The notes under the pieces were generated by a model. It searched no databases and was not told where the DNA came from. It saw nothing but the letters and a program-made list of their open reading frames with translations. A stretch of 64,000 nt of DNA from Sepiola atlantica (lineage: Eukaryota; Mollusca; Cephalopoda; Sepiida; Sepiolidae), in assembly GCA_963556195.1 (NCBI GenBank), contig OY744531.1, forward strand, positions 106,715,120 to 106,779,119, read 5' to 3'. Every line of letters begins with the position of its first letter. The stretch's first letter is position 1. Both the position numbers and the translations under genes were made by a program. Positions 33,947-45,609 of this stretch are shown piece by piece.

Positions 33947-34449
33947 AATAAGGAGAATATTTTTTTTAATATTTTGAAAACCTGGACAACGCAATTTATT
34001 TATGTTTTACAAAATAAATTATTTATTTACTTTAAAAACTGGAGTACTTTCGGTGATATACACCCTTGTCAAAAGTATAAGCATAATTTTTTCTTCTTTT
34101 TTCGTTTAATCCTCCTTCATTGAGACATATTTATCGCAGTCAAGTTGAAATTCGTTGCTTCAATGTGTGACTTTTCAAACTACCTTATTCACGTAACCGC
34201 GTGCAACACACAGCGGCATATCAACATTTATTGTCGATAACATCAAGACAGATTTCAACTGGACTGCGATAAATATGTCTCCATCAAGAAGGATTAAACA
34301 AAAAAAAAAGAGGGAAAAAATATGCTTATACTTCTGACAAGGGTGTATATCACCGAAAGTGCTCAAGTTTTTAAAGTAAATAAATAATTTATTTTGAAAA
34401 ACATAAATAAATTGCGTTGTCCAGGTTTTCAAAAATATTCTCCTTATTA
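33947..34449. repeat. Foldback element, about 200-bp arms
   Basis: The arms are 33947-34152 and 34249-34449, with a spacer of about 96 bp. Both arms encode the same AT-rich peptide-like frames on opposite strands, which explains the paired ORFs. GCTTCAATGTGTGACTTTTC occurs as a direct repeat just inside (34157) and just outside (34466), suggesting a secondary rearrangement. Confidence 0.9.
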
Positions 34450-34491
34450 TTGCCATTTCAGCAACGCTTCAATGTGTGACTTTTCAAACTA

Positions 34492-34524
<33 letters not shown>

Positions 34525-34526
34525 AT

Positions 34527-34800
34527 AAAGTAACACGGAATCACATAATCACTGGTGCGATAATTTTTTTTTTTTTTCAACTCTCCAGCCTTTTCAAGCA
34601 TCCAAACGAGATTACATGTTTAAAAATCATTTGATTTTCAAACATGTAATCTCCTGGTTTGAGTGCTTGAAAAGGTCGGAGGGTCGAAATAAATTATCGC
34701 ACTAGTGGTTATGTGATTCCGTGTTACTTTATTTTATTCTTGCTCTGTTTATTACATTGAGCTCTCATACACGGATTTCCTTCTGGAATTTATTTCACTC
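34527..34800. mobile_element. Foldback family G, copy 1
   Basis: The arms 34527-34622 and 34636-34731 start AAAGTAACACGGAATCACAT and form a palindrome. The right side continues to about 34800 (TTGCTCTGTTTATTACATTG ... GATTTCCTTCTGGAATTTAT). A half copy lies at 62930-63108 in the other orientation. AC and TA runs follow (34805-34870). Confidence 0.85.
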
Positions 34801-34868
<68 letters not shown>

Positions 34869-35305
34869 GTATATTTATATATATTAATACGCTAGTGTGT
34901 ACCTACCTACCTGTGTAACACTCTGACACCTCTTTTTACGAAGATGAGATCGCCTGATCGCCGAAAATTTATTTATTTTTATTTAATTTTTTAACGGTGA
35001 GCTAAATATACATCGAAAGAGGGGGATGGGTAAGACAGAGTTAGTACTAACTTTTTGCCCCGTTGAGGGGGGGAGGGGAGATAGATAGATAGAGAGAAAC
35101 ACTGTGGAATTTCCACTGGGTCCCGCTAGTAGATATAATTACAAAACGAATGCCTATCGACTTTGGTTTACAAATATTAATAATGTGAAATAAGCTTTTG
35201 TCTCTCTTTTATTTTATTTCTTTATTTCAACATATTTTCCACTTTTTGAGACAAAGTTGTTCTCTTTTTTTATTTTTGTTTTTCCCAACATATAACTAAA
35301 TAAAA

Positions 35306-36125
35306 ATGGCGGCTTTGAACAAGTGAAAAATCCTTACAAATGTAAAGTCATCTTGTTGTAAATGAAAATTAATCGTAATGGAAACAATAATTATGAGATC
35401 AAACCCGCTCAACATTGGGCAAAATCTTATTACCTCTCAAAAAAAAAACCATACAAAAATGACACAGAAGCGCAACTATGACTGTTAATATAAGATTATT
35501 TCAACAACTAACACATTGGGTCTTCATAATATACTTCATAGCAAAGTAGAGAACAAGCTAGATTTTTCAGATCATACAGGGAATAAGGACCCCAGAAAAA
35601 TGCCAAGATGAGAGGAAGGCATTTGTATCTTCACTGGTGTCTTCTGGTTAACCTTGACACACGCACGTGTACTCTGTAAACAAACCTATAATAATCCTGA
35701 TTTTTTGGGTTTTTCTAAGGAAAGGGGAGGGAGTATATAAAACCAAACAAATCAGGATTATTATAGGTTTGTTTAGAGAGTACACATGCATGTGCCAAGG
35801 TCAACTTAGAAAATTAGAACAGTTTCACTCTTGTGTGCTATTGGTCCAGAAGTCAATTCTCACAGTGTAGAACTAAACATGCAGGCTTTAAAAAAGTGAA
35901 AAATCCTTACAAATCTAATGCCATCTTGTGGCAAATGAAAATTAATTAATGAAGCAATAATTATTAGATAAAACCAGCCTAAACATTGGCCAAAATCTCA
36001 TTACTTCTTGAAGAAACTTACAAAAATCACATGGAAGCACAACTTTGACTGTTTATTTCAACAGCTAACATATTGAATCTTTGTAATATGATTCATAGCG
36101 CGGTAGATATCAAACTGAATTTTTC
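35306..36125. repeat. 250-bp direct duplication flanking a small MITE
   Basis: 35306-35570 and 35880-36125 are direct copies with roughly 75-80 percent identity (GTGAAAAATCCTTACAAAT, CAAAATCTTATTAC / CAAAATCTCATTAC, CAACAACTAACACATTG / CAACAGCTAACATATTG). Between them, 35651-35801 is an inverted-repeat element with arms of about 50 bp (ACCTTGACACACGCACGTGT). No coding potential is seen. Confidence 0.8.
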
Positions 36126-37440
36126 TTATAATTGTAAATCAATAAAAAAAATACTCAGATTTAGACCATAGCTCTCTTTCTTTTTTGTTCTGACTGCGAA
36201 ACCAAATTCATCGAAGTTGCAAGAAAAAGATGAAGATTCAGGCAAATCAAGGCAGACTTTGCCAACAGTGGCAACTATGAAGAATGCGATGAACAGAGAT
36301 CTTCGCTACTCTTCATACTGTTGTATTGTCCCTTTGTTCTTTCTTCCGCAACTTCAAAATGTGTTGTGTTGTCCCTATTTTTTTCTCTCCGTAGCCGTGT
36401 TGATTATTAATTGTTTCTTTCTCCCTCAGCTCCATGTCGTCTTTTCACCATTGTGTGTATAAGTTGTCCATTGTGTTATAGTGAGAAGAATTAAGATAAG
36501 ACAGATTCTGGAAATGGAGGTTTATTGAGAGAAAAATATTAAGCAGTGACAAGTACAATTTACACTCCTTTATAAAGGAGAGAGACAGTTATATCAACCT
36601 AAGTAATTATTAACTAGATAAATTGACAGATAGATAGATCAGCACCCATCACTGCGTGTGATTTTAAACAGTTTTGTCGTCTTTCGGCTCCCAAACCAGT
36701 GTGTTCCCAAAATCTAACCGTTCTTTCCTGGTTTCGTCGCTCGTGGGCCCTCATTCACATATTGCCCTCTTCTGACCCCACCTGTGAACTCTCCCACTGG
36801 TGACGGGTTATTCTCCATACACTCTTTCAACTTCCTTTGTTCCACACACAGCAAGGTCCTTTGGAGCCGCATTCATTCACGTGTGCTAAAAATAAAATCT
36901 ATACTAGCAGACATACTCGTTATCCAACACAAGACAAGTGTCACAAGGGCCAACATCCCACCATTAAGGACCAAGAGAACTGCCTTATGAAAGTCAAGAA
37001 ACCCTAACTCAACAAGTTGAAACACCCGCTTTCACTCTTTCGTTCTTCTCAAGACCAGTTGCACAACAGATGGCTAGCTTACAGTCCGCACAAAGTCCGG
37101 GCATCATGAAGACCACGTTACCTCAAACTGTGATGGGTCTTTGGGTGTGTTTTCAACGAAGAACGTATCCTGCGACCCCACATCTTCAAAAAAGGAACTT
37201 ACTCAATTCAGATGGCTATATTTAGTTGCTGTCCGCTGTTGTCAAGTGCTAGATGAAGAGGGTGGCTGTGGGAAGGCTATACTTGTGTCAACAGGATTCA
37301 GCTTACCCTAAACCTTAATCCTAGCCCTAAACCCTTACCCTAACCTTTACCCTAAACCCTAATCCTAACCTCTGGAAAACCCAGAAGTAGTTAGCGCCCC
37401 CCCCCCCCCCAATCACCTGATTGCAACCACCTTTGTGGGC
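36126..37440. other. Unassigned region upstream of the gypsy relic
   Basis: It contains a palindrome CTCCTTTATAAAGGAG (about 36567), the string TTTATTGAGAG (possible antisense polyadenylation signal, 36520) and a short telomere-like stretch (37302-37378). No LTR pair could be matched to sequence downstream of 41245. Confidence 0.4.
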
Positions 37441-37506
37441 CGCAGTTGAGAAAAACACCAATCATACCGACTGTAACACTAAGAATCAAACTGGTGATGT
37501 CCGTAT

Positions 37507-38050
37507 TTGATTTGCACATATTTTGCTGCCCACGGGATAGCGTCTGCACTGAAACCACTGAATTTGTTAATCAGTGCAATTCCCGCTTCACTTGCTTCTA
37601 CAGTGAAAGATTTAATTACGGATCCTCAACCTGATGCATCTTACGAGGATGTTAGGCGGGAAATACTGCGGCGTTCTACGGTTTATGGTGAGTGTCGATT
37701 CCAAACTCAGATAAACGACGAGTTGCTGGGGGATCGGTTGCCAACACAATTATGCGGAGTTGGCGGAAGAGGCCCCGGCGGACAGCAGTTTGTTGAGGCA
37801 GCTGTTTGTGTCCCGTTTGCCATTTGCTGTACAGGCTATCCTCGCGAAAGTGATGGAGACTGATACGCTAAAACAACTGGCTTCCTTGGCTGACAAGGTC
37901 GTAGCTTTTACGGGAATGTCTCCTGCGGTAGCGAGTGCTAACTCGGTTGCAAACATCTCGGCAGTGTCTGCGAAGCCAGCGCCTGACCCTGCTTATGCAG
38001 CCACGCAAAAGTCGATCGGCATCTTTCTAGGAAAGTTGAGGCTCTAAAGT
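37507..38050 (+). pseudogene. Ty3/gypsy gag relic
   Basis: The translation contains ASYEDVRREILRRSTVYGE, GDRLPTQL, then after a frameshift near 37,755 EEAPADSSLLRQLFVSRLPF and ETDTLKQLASLADKVV. This is the capsid-type gag pattern of metazoan Ty3/gypsy elements, in which a PTQLLRRM-like block precedes the LRELFLQRLP and LAxLADKV blocks. The upstream end is unclear. The frameshift makes it non-coding. It continues into the protease and pol relic. Confidence 0.8.
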
Positions 38051-38084
38051 TGTCTAGGCATGTGGCGCCTGGGCGTCAATGCTC

Positions 38085-38640
38085 CCCTTCACCAGCACAT
38101 AGCATGTTTTACAGATGCTTCGGCGATTTGACCTATCGGTGTCGCAGGCCCTGTGCATACACCCTTCAGGACCAGGGAAACGAGAGAAGGGAGAGGTGAG
38201 CAAGACACTTTCTCCCCAGAAGCTACCCATCGGTCGTGCGTTCTATGTCGGAGACTACATTTCCCAGTATAATTTGTTAGTAGACACTGGGCGGCATGTA
38301 GTATATGACTTCTAAGTTTTTTCAAAGAAAAGCATCCCCACCCACCCCACACTTCAATGATTGTTCTTCAGGCTGTAAACCGTTCTCCTATACCAATGTT
38401 GGGTCAAGTTGCACGATCCTTGGACTTTTATCATCACTGGCATCCCCAACCCCATCTTAGGTGCTGATCTTTGCACCACTTTGACTTGATGATTGATATA
38501 CGTAGACGCAGACTAAGGGATTCTAGCATCAACCTGTCGTTATCGGGTAGGAAAGCTTATGATCAGCTTATGATTAGCCGTGTATTTTTTTATCGACAAT
38601 CCTTATGATTTATTGTTGAATTCATTTCCTGACCTAACGA
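38085..38640 (+). pseudogene. Ty3/gypsy zinc-finger and protease relic
   Basis: A degenerate gag zinc-knuckle-like string (MFYRCFGDLTYRCRRPC) is followed by a protease-like segment with LLVDTG, the aspartic protease active-site motif. A linker then shows blocks such as PNPILGADL in shifted frames. Multiple stops and frame changes. Not functional. Confidence 0.7.
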
Positions 38641-38644
38641 ACTT

Positions 38645-39460
38645 GAACTTTGACATTAAAAAAACCTGCTCATTCCACTATGCATTTCATTGAAACAACC
38701 ACGGCTCCCATTTTTGCTTTTCCGAGGCGCCTTTCCCCGGAAATGTTAAAGGCAGCAAGGAATGAATTTAATCACATGCTCCAGCTAGGGATTATTCGAC
38801 CCTCATCTAATCGTTGGACATCCCTTTTACATATGGTTCCGAAACATTCTGAGGACTGGCGTCCTACAGGAGATTTCCGTTGACTGAACTCTACTACAGT
38901 TCCCGATTGTTACCCGATCCCCATATCCAGGATTTCGCTTCATCCTTGCACGGCCGTAATATATTTTCAAAGTTGGATCTTGTTATGGCTTACCACCAAA
39001 TACCGGTTAATCCTGAAGATATTCCTAAGACTACTGTTACTACTCATTTCGGCGCTTTTGAATGTTTGACTATGCTTACGTAATGCAGCTAGCACTTTTC
39101 AGTGTTTTATGGATGAGGTGGTCCGTGACTTAGATTTTTGTGTATAATTATATAGACGCCATTCTTATAGTTAGCACGTCATCGGAGGAGCATTTAAAAC
39201 ATCTGCGCATTCTTTTTGAGTGTTTGCAGCGTTATCATGTTATGATAAACCCTGTTAAGTGCACCTTTTGTGCCACAAATCTTATTTTTTTTACGACATG
39301 TAATAAGTTCGGAACGTATCTTACCCCTCTGCTCGATCTACCTCCTCCAACTTCACTACGTCAATTGCGACACTTCCTTCGACTATTGAATTATTACAGA
39401 CGTTTTATTCCACATTGTGCTGACATACTCACTTCTCTGACGGATCTGTTGAAGAATAGA
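38645..39460 (+). pseudogene. Ty3/gypsy reverse transcriptase relic
   Basis: Successive blocks in changing frames: [47 protein letters not shown] (stop after), [31 protein letters not shown] and YIDAILIVS. The catalytic YIDD motif is YIDA here (GCC codon), which removes an essential metal-binding aspartate. At least three stops or frameshifts. Ends with the thumb-type LRHFLRLLNYYRRFIP. Confidence 0.85.
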
Positions 39461-39539
39461 AAAATAGAAATAAGAAGGATGACCCAATTTCACTTGATAA
39501 CTACCAGCTTAAAGCCTTTCAGGAGGCAAAGAAAAAGCT

Positions 39540-40041
39540 TGCAGATACATCATTGCTGTCACATCCCATACCTGATGCTGAATTTTCTATTGTCGTGGAT
39601 GCATCCAGTTCAGCTGTTGGCGCTGTCTTGCAGTAACAGCACTGGCAACAGATTCAACCCATGTCATATTTTTCTCGAAGATTGACTCCTACGGAAAGTC
39701 ATTACAGTACTTTCGGATGTGAACTCGTGGTGATTTACTTAGGTATTAAACATTTTTGCCACGCGTTGGAAGGTCGGCAATTTGCCATTTATACTGATCA
39801 TCGTTCACTTACGTTCGCGCTACGTGCTAAGGCGGACAAATATTCTCCTCGTGAATCAAGACATTTGGACTTTATTTGCCAGTTCTCCAGCGACATACGG
39901 CACATATCCGGTTCAGAGAACACTGTTGCAGATGCAGTATCTCGTCTACCAATTAGTACTATCTCTTCGCCACAAGATATTGACCTCCGTCAAATGGCTC
40001 TAGATCAGCCATCTTTCATCTCCGCAGTTTGTGAATTGTGA
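39540..40041 (+). pseudogene. Ty3/gypsy RNase H relic
   Basis: Blocks VVDASSSAVGAVLQ (then a stop), SYFSRRLTPTESHYSTFGCE, YTDHRSLTFALRAKADKYSP and ISGSENTVADAVSRL give the RNase H order with the D...E...D positions still visible. The 39661-40041 part is uninterrupted. Confidence 0.85.
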
Positions 40042-40129
40042 ATTTCAGTACCTCCCCATTCCTACAGCAGATGAACAAATTTTATGCGATACTTCTACCA
40101 ATTCACCTCGCCCACTCGTTCCTGACAAT

Positions 40130-41245
40130 CATTGAATGACTGTTTTCTCATCTTTGCACGAATTGGTGAAACTCATTTCGGCCAGGTTCTTCTGGCCTTA
40201 CATGAGACATGAAATCACTGCTTAGACCCGTTCCTGCCTATCCTGTCGGAAATCGAAGGTACACAACCATGTACGAGCCCCCCTTTGCACTTTCATCACC
40301 TCTGATGCTAAAAGCAAACACACGCACATTGATTTCGTTGGACCCTGGCCGGTCAGCCACGGCTATTCTTACTTGATGACGTGTATTGATCGTTTCTCAC
40401 GGTGGCCTGAAGTCATTCCACTAAGCGATATATCTGTTGAAACTGTAGCGCGTGCCCTGGTGGTAGGCTGGATTTCGCGTTATGGTGTCCCAGCAACAAT
40501 TACCACTGATCGTGGCAGACAGTTTGAATCCTGCCTATTTCAAGAGCTAACAAAGATACTCGGCGTTAAACGTACGAGGACTACTAGTTATCACTCAGCT
40601 TGCAACGGAATGATTGAGCGCTTTCATCAGCAATTAAAAGCCTCATTCCGTGCAGCCCCTGACCCACAGCTCTCGATAGAGTACGTTCCCATCGTTATCC
40701 TGCTATGAAAAAAGACTTGGGATATTCCCCAGCCGGACTGCTTTACGGTACACCATTGGCATTACTTGGTCATATATTCGCTTCTCCAGAATCACCGGTA
40801 ATGGATTTAGAACTCTATGTATATTAAACTCAGATGCTATTTCAGCAGTTTACCACCCAGGAACACTTGTCATCAAAGCATCAGGTCAACTTTACCTAAA
40901 GACATTTTATCATGGACACGTTTTTGTTCGTAGTGACTCGGTTAAACCACCACTAGCACAACCTTATTCCGGTCTTTATCATCTGCTCGATTTTAACGTA
41001 AAGTATTTTACTCTGGATATTGGAGGAACTAAAAAGACAGTGTCGGTTGATGACTTAAGCAAACATATACAGACAACGACACCCTGGAACCCCACGTTCC
41101 ATCCACCATAACATTGTTTGAATTGTCTGATAGTATCTTCGGATACATCCCAGTCATGCCTACCCACTCACGTTACCACTACACGTTCTGGTAGAGATGT
41201 CCATTGGCCTAAAAGGCTTTGTAAAACCCTGTATATCTGAAGATT
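40130..41245 (+). pseudogene. Ty3/gypsy integrase relic
   Basis: A remnant zinc-binding C-L-S-C is followed by [18 protein letters not shown] and [12 protein letters not shown], so all three D, D, E catalytic positions are conserved. A frameshift occurs after 40,690. The C-terminal part (FVRSDSVKPPLAQPYSG, KYFTLDIGG) and the final TTRSGRDVHWPKRL block end near 41,240. An AATAAA at about 41531 may be the element's polyadenylation signal; no LTR is verified. From 41246 to 42045 nothing else is recognised. Confidence 0.85.
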
Positions 41246-42048
41246 TACATTTCCTGAAACAATTAACTACAACTTCTACAATTTTGTGTAAAATTCTCTT
41301 TTTGAATCAACCCTGTTCCATTTGTGAAATCATTTGTAATTCTTTCACTTTTCCGCAAATGAACATTTGCATTTTTATTCAATAGCAAAACATTTTTCAC
41401 ATTTCAACAAAAGAGACATTTTGCCTTTAGCAGCATAACACAGACATTCTTGTTCAATTTTTTCAATCATATAATCTATTTTTTTCATTTTCATGTTCTT
41501 TCAATTGTATTCTCATGTGCTGCTATTATAAATAAAGTTTCTGTTTTATCGGCTAAAAGCCTAAGCAGGGTGTATTGTAGCAGTTACATGAATGACCAGA
41601 AGTGCACTCTTCACTGCACGAGATTCACGCGATAAATCGTGATTAGGTGCAAACCCAAGTCATGTGATCAGCGTGATTAACCAGTTTGAGGCAGTATTCC
41701 AAAGTGATAAGATGTACGTCCCTGTGTTCTCTATCATGTCGACTGACGAACTCCAGGAAAAAATCTACTACATCTTGTCTGCTCCATGTATAAGGAATGT
41801 TCTGTTCCGTTGTTCCTGTGAATAAACCTATACCTATATATATATATATATATCCCTTTAGTTGATGTATCTCATTTATCCAGGGACCATACCAGCTAAA
41901 GTTTCTTGAACAAAACATCTAATTAATAACGGTTGTTTAGTTATGGTTTGTTCGTTCTTTATTTTGTATATGTATTTTACTTTGATTTTCTTCGTCTAAT
42001 GTTTGTTATTTGCAACTTTTCCTGAATTTATCGTTTAGCAATGTTCGC

Positions 42049-42372
42049 CTCGTAAACTCTCGGGCGTTTCCGAGACCTGCCCGAACGTTGACGGCGCGAA
42101 GTCACGGAAATGCGGGTCGTTCTCTATAAAAGTACCGATTTTTTTTTCAACACGCTATGTCAACAGATTCAATCCCTGAAGGAGTCATCGCTTTCTGTCA
42201 AGAAAGATATCTTATAGCAAAAAAAGAAAAAAGTGCGACTATGGCGACCGTAAAGAATTTGTGCCAGGAATGCGACATTGGGTCACAAACCACGCTAACT
42301 GACTGGAAGAATTTTCTGCGGGAGGTCTGCGACCAACACTGGTTAGGGTTAGTCGCAACAGAAAACTTTTAG
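42049..42372 (+). pseudogene. Merlin/ISXO2-like transposase relic with TATA box
   Basis: A TATAAAAG box lies about 30 bp upstream of an ATG at 42157. The 71-codon frame begins with PEGVIAFCQERYLIAKKE and ends TLTDWKNFLREVCDQHW. From memory of ISXO2-type transposases (Merlin superfamily in eukaryotes), these blocks normally lie on either side of a zinc-finger segment. That segment is missing here, so this is probably an internal deletion derivative. A homologous N-terminal block is at 48697-48760 (-), and the promoter block recurs at 13838-13935. The family assignment is inferred. Confidence 0.55.
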
Positions 42373-42490
42373 AAGTAAACAACCCCCCCCCCCCAAAAAA
42401 AAAGCAACAGATTTTTTACTAGTTTCATTTTATTTGGCAAAAGAAAAGATTATTTATTTGAAACTTTTCTTGAAAAAAAAAAAAAAAAAA

Positions 42491-42859
42491 TGGGCATTTT
42501 TAACGACAGTTAACAGAACGAAAAAGGGGTAATAAAAAAAATAATAGGCAACAAATAAATATTACTAAAGGCAAGATAAGCTACTCTTCTACTAACCTGG
42601 ATGTAATATTCTATCAGTGTTTTGTTTAATTTTCATTTTTTGAGCGATTATCGAAACTCTTTAATTTCGGCCATTTTTTTCCGTTCTAACTGAACAGGTG
42701 GACACTAGGTTGTTTTGAACAGAAAAACTCTTTAAAATAAGTTAAAACACAAATAAACTAATCCAGGTTAGTCTCTTGCCTTTGGTAACATTTATTGGTT
42801 GCCTATTTGTTTTTGTTTTTATCACTTTTCGTTCTGTTAGCTGTCGTTAAAAATTCCCA
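42491..42859. mobile_element. MITE with about 100-bp TIRs
   Basis: The left arm (42491-42603) begins TGGGCATTTTTAACGACAGT. The right arm (42760-42859) is its reverse complement with mismatches. Non-coding interior. Confidence 0.85.
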
Positions 42860-43160
42860 TTGAAATCAATAAGGCAATAGCGTCAAGTACTAAAACGAAC
42901 TTTAAAAAGATCTTATTTGAAAAAAATAATTACGAAATTAAATTTACCATAATGTATTTTGATTTCTTCGTTAAACAAGTCAACCATTTTAATCTTTTGT
43001 TAATAGTTATAAAAAATTTTTTTTTTAAAATGTACTTCGTGATCTTTGGAAGCATTTAAATAGTTGAATGAAAAAAAAAAGCCATTTCTGGCTTTAAAAT
43101 TCGGTAATTTTATAGAATTACTCCCATCTCTAATCGGGTGTTTTTCCGCAAAAACAGAAA

Positions 43161-43522
43161 CTGCCTTTTGGTTAAGATCAAAGTGTAGTATCTGTTCTGA
43201 TGGATACTGCATACTTGTCCTTCAGGGCTTGACTTACGCCGGGCAATGGGTCTGTCCTGTGCAGTTCTAGGAGGTCCACCCTCCCAGGCTTCGCCTCCCC
43301 TCTTTGGGGAGGAGTAAGTTTATTGCTTACTGTCTGAGACGCCCCTACCGGGGAATGCCGACGGGGCTGCCCAGGCAATTTTTAAATGGCCAGAGTGCTC
43401 ACCTCTCGGGCGCTGGCTTTTGCAAACCCCACTTTCCCGACCCGACCTTGGGTCACATCTTACTTGTGAGAGTAGGATAAAAACTGGCCTTGTGCCTAAC
43501 TCCTGGAGAGGAGTAAATAAAT
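43161..43522 (+). mobile_element. U2-headed SINE, full length, long form
   Basis: It begins TGCCTTTTGGTTAAGATCAA with GTGTAGTATCTGTTC, lacks part of the segment after the head, then has the complete body, the long-form insert GGCCAGAGTGCTCACCTCTC, the CTTACTTGTGAGAGTAGG hairpin and the tail CTCCTGGAGAGGAGTAAATA. No target duplication is clear. Confidence 0.9.
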
Positions 43523-43821
43523 ACAACTAACCTTAAATCAGGATTATTTTTCGGGGCATCACACAGATTTAGAGTTAGTGGTAGGATTAAAGGAATTTTT
43601 GTTTTCTTTCGACTCGAAGCCACTCGATTGGAGACGAGAGTGATTCTATAAAATTACCTCTTAGCAAAGGTAGAAAAAAAAGGGTCAACATTAGACGAGA
43701 GACTTGTCTAAACTTTCGCCTGCTTCCCACGGGACCAGATGCGACATGAAGTCAGTTCAGTGTGGAAAAATCTAGCTCCTTCCTAAGGGGATCTCTGGAA
43801 GGGCATAAAAGTAGCAGTGTA

Positions 43822-43985
43822 CGGACCCGTCAGCATCCCCCTGTGTACGCCTTAGGCGACCGCCAATAAACCAATCCTCCCGTCCAAAGGAGGAGGTAAT
43901 GCCTGGGAGGATGACAAACTGAGACGACTGTTTTTAGCCCGATGTCTTGAAAATCAGGTCCAGCTCCAATAATGAGATACAGCCC
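43822..43985 (-). mobile_element. U2-SINE-related fragment
   Basis: CGTCAGCATCCCC, CGCCTTAGGCGACCGCCAAT and GGAGGAGGTAATGCCTGGGA correspond to the SINE body, with the GGAGGTAATGCC variant found also in the short elements at 5223 and 63328. The flanks are degenerate. From 43986 to 44777 nothing is recognised. Confidence 0.55.
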
Positions 43986-44777
43986 ACGGCACCCTGTTAA
44001 AATGAACTGTAACACATGCGTTTCTTTGCGTATTTTTGTGAGTCAGTTAAAAGTGGGGTTAATAGTAATTGTAGTAGTTGTGTCTCTCAACTTTAAAACC
44101 AGCTGAACACAAGATGATGTTACGAATATTCTATTTCCATATCCTGAAATTCTGCAACCATTTCCCTAACAACCAGGTTGTTCTGACAATTAATTGAATA
44201 CCACGTCTATCATTTATTTGTTATTGTTGAATTAAACTGATAAAAATACAGTTTTAAAAAAGCTGTGAAACTGAACAGATAAACGTAAAATAAGGACAGT
44301 TGTCAGGCTGCGAGATATGTGAATGAAACTGCGTGTAATATGCAGCCATGCAAAAGATGAATGAAATTACTACTACACCCCTTCCCCCCTCCTCCTACTA
44401 CCATTACAACTGCTGCTGCTCTTACAACTTCCTACTACGACGACTACTGCTTTTTATCGCGATTTGTTTTCCTTCGTTTCGTTTCAACTTCGTGTGAATT
44501 AAAATAAATATTTATATACAGTAACCTCAAAATCATTATTAAAACTAAAACGATACGTCATATAAAAGGTATTACCTAATTAATTTTTTTTTAAAGAAGA
44601 TCAATTCTTTAGAGTTTGAAAAATATTCTTTAACAATGACTCGTATCATTTCAGTTTGTGCAAAAATATAATCACCAACCCAAACATTGTTCACGTGATA
44701 TACACATCTACAATAGATCTACCAATAAAAATGATGGTTGTTAAACTGTTGTTATGTGGGCTTATTGGTGCCTCTTT

Positions 44778-45200
44778 AGTTTCGCTACGGCATGAAAATA
44801 TTTAAAGAAATGTATAAAATTTCTTATCCACTTACGTGTTAGCTGAAAATAAGACTGTACAGAAAAAATTACGCAAATTCATTCAGTATTTATTAAATTA
44901 TAAGGAAAAGAAAATCACTAGACATTTTTTACCCAGTTCAGCTTACTGATTAGGCACGGGAGATAACTCGAAATAATTTTCCGGAAAAACTCCAAATTTA
45001 ACAAAAATGGCGACTGATAGATAAAATCGTTTTTTCTTTTCTTTCTTTTCCTTATAATTTAATAAATACTGGATGAATTTGTGTAATTTTTGGTGTACAG
45101 TCTTCTTTTCAGCTACCACGTAAGTACATAACAAAGTTTATACATTTCTTTAGCTTTTTTTTTCTTTTTTAAGAGAGACCTAACATGTCGTGGCGAAACG
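44778..45200. mobile_element. MITE with about 150-bp imperfect TIRs
   Basis: The arms (44778-44925; 45040-45200) share TTTCGCTACGGCATG, TTAAAGAAATGTATAAA and ATTTATTAAATTATAAGGAA in inverse orientation. Non-coding. Confidence 0.8.
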
Positions 45201-45280
45201 AAAGCTTATTTATCAAATTGAAGAAAAGTTAAAAAGTTGTCTACAACTTAGAACAAATAAAGAAGAATATAGTCTGCGTT

Positions 45281-45609
45281 GGCCTTTTGGCTAAGATCAA
45301 AGTGTAGTATCTGTTCCGATGGATACTGCACCCCATAGACTGGTATTGTCTTGGCCTTCGGGACTTGATTTACGCCGGTCTAGGTTGTGCAGTTCTAGGA
45401 GGTCCACCCTCCCAGGCTTTGCCTCCCCTCTTTGGGGAGGAGTAAGTTTATTGCTTACTGCCTGAGGCACCCCTACCGGGGAATGCCGACGGGGCTGCGC
45501 AGGCAATTTTTAAACCCCACTTTCCCGACCCGACCTTGGGTCACGTCTTACTTGTGGGAGTAAGATAAAAACTGACCTTGTGCCTAACTCCTGGAGAGGA
45601 GTAAATCAA
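45281..45609 (+). mobile_element. U2-headed SINE, best copy with target duplication
   Basis: The head GGCCTTTTGGCTAAGATCAA and GTGTAGTATCTGTTCC is followed by GATGGATACTGCACC, the body, and the 3' hairpins CTTACTTGTGGGAGTAAG and CTCCTGGAGAGGAG, ending GTAAATCAA. Flanks: TAGTCTGCGTT at 45270-45280 and TACTCTGCGTT at 45610-45620, an 11-bp duplication with one mismatch. This shows that the U2 head and the tail moved as one unit. It belongs to the short form, lacking the GGCCAGAGTGCTCACC insert. TGGCTAAGATC resembles a pol III A box and GGACTTGATTT a weak B box. Confidence 0.9.

Noticed and set aside
45281..45330. A functional U2 snRNA gene
   Set aside because: Only about 45 nt of U2 are present. 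Stem-loop IIa diverges, and the Sm site and the 3' stem-loops III-IV of U2 are missing.
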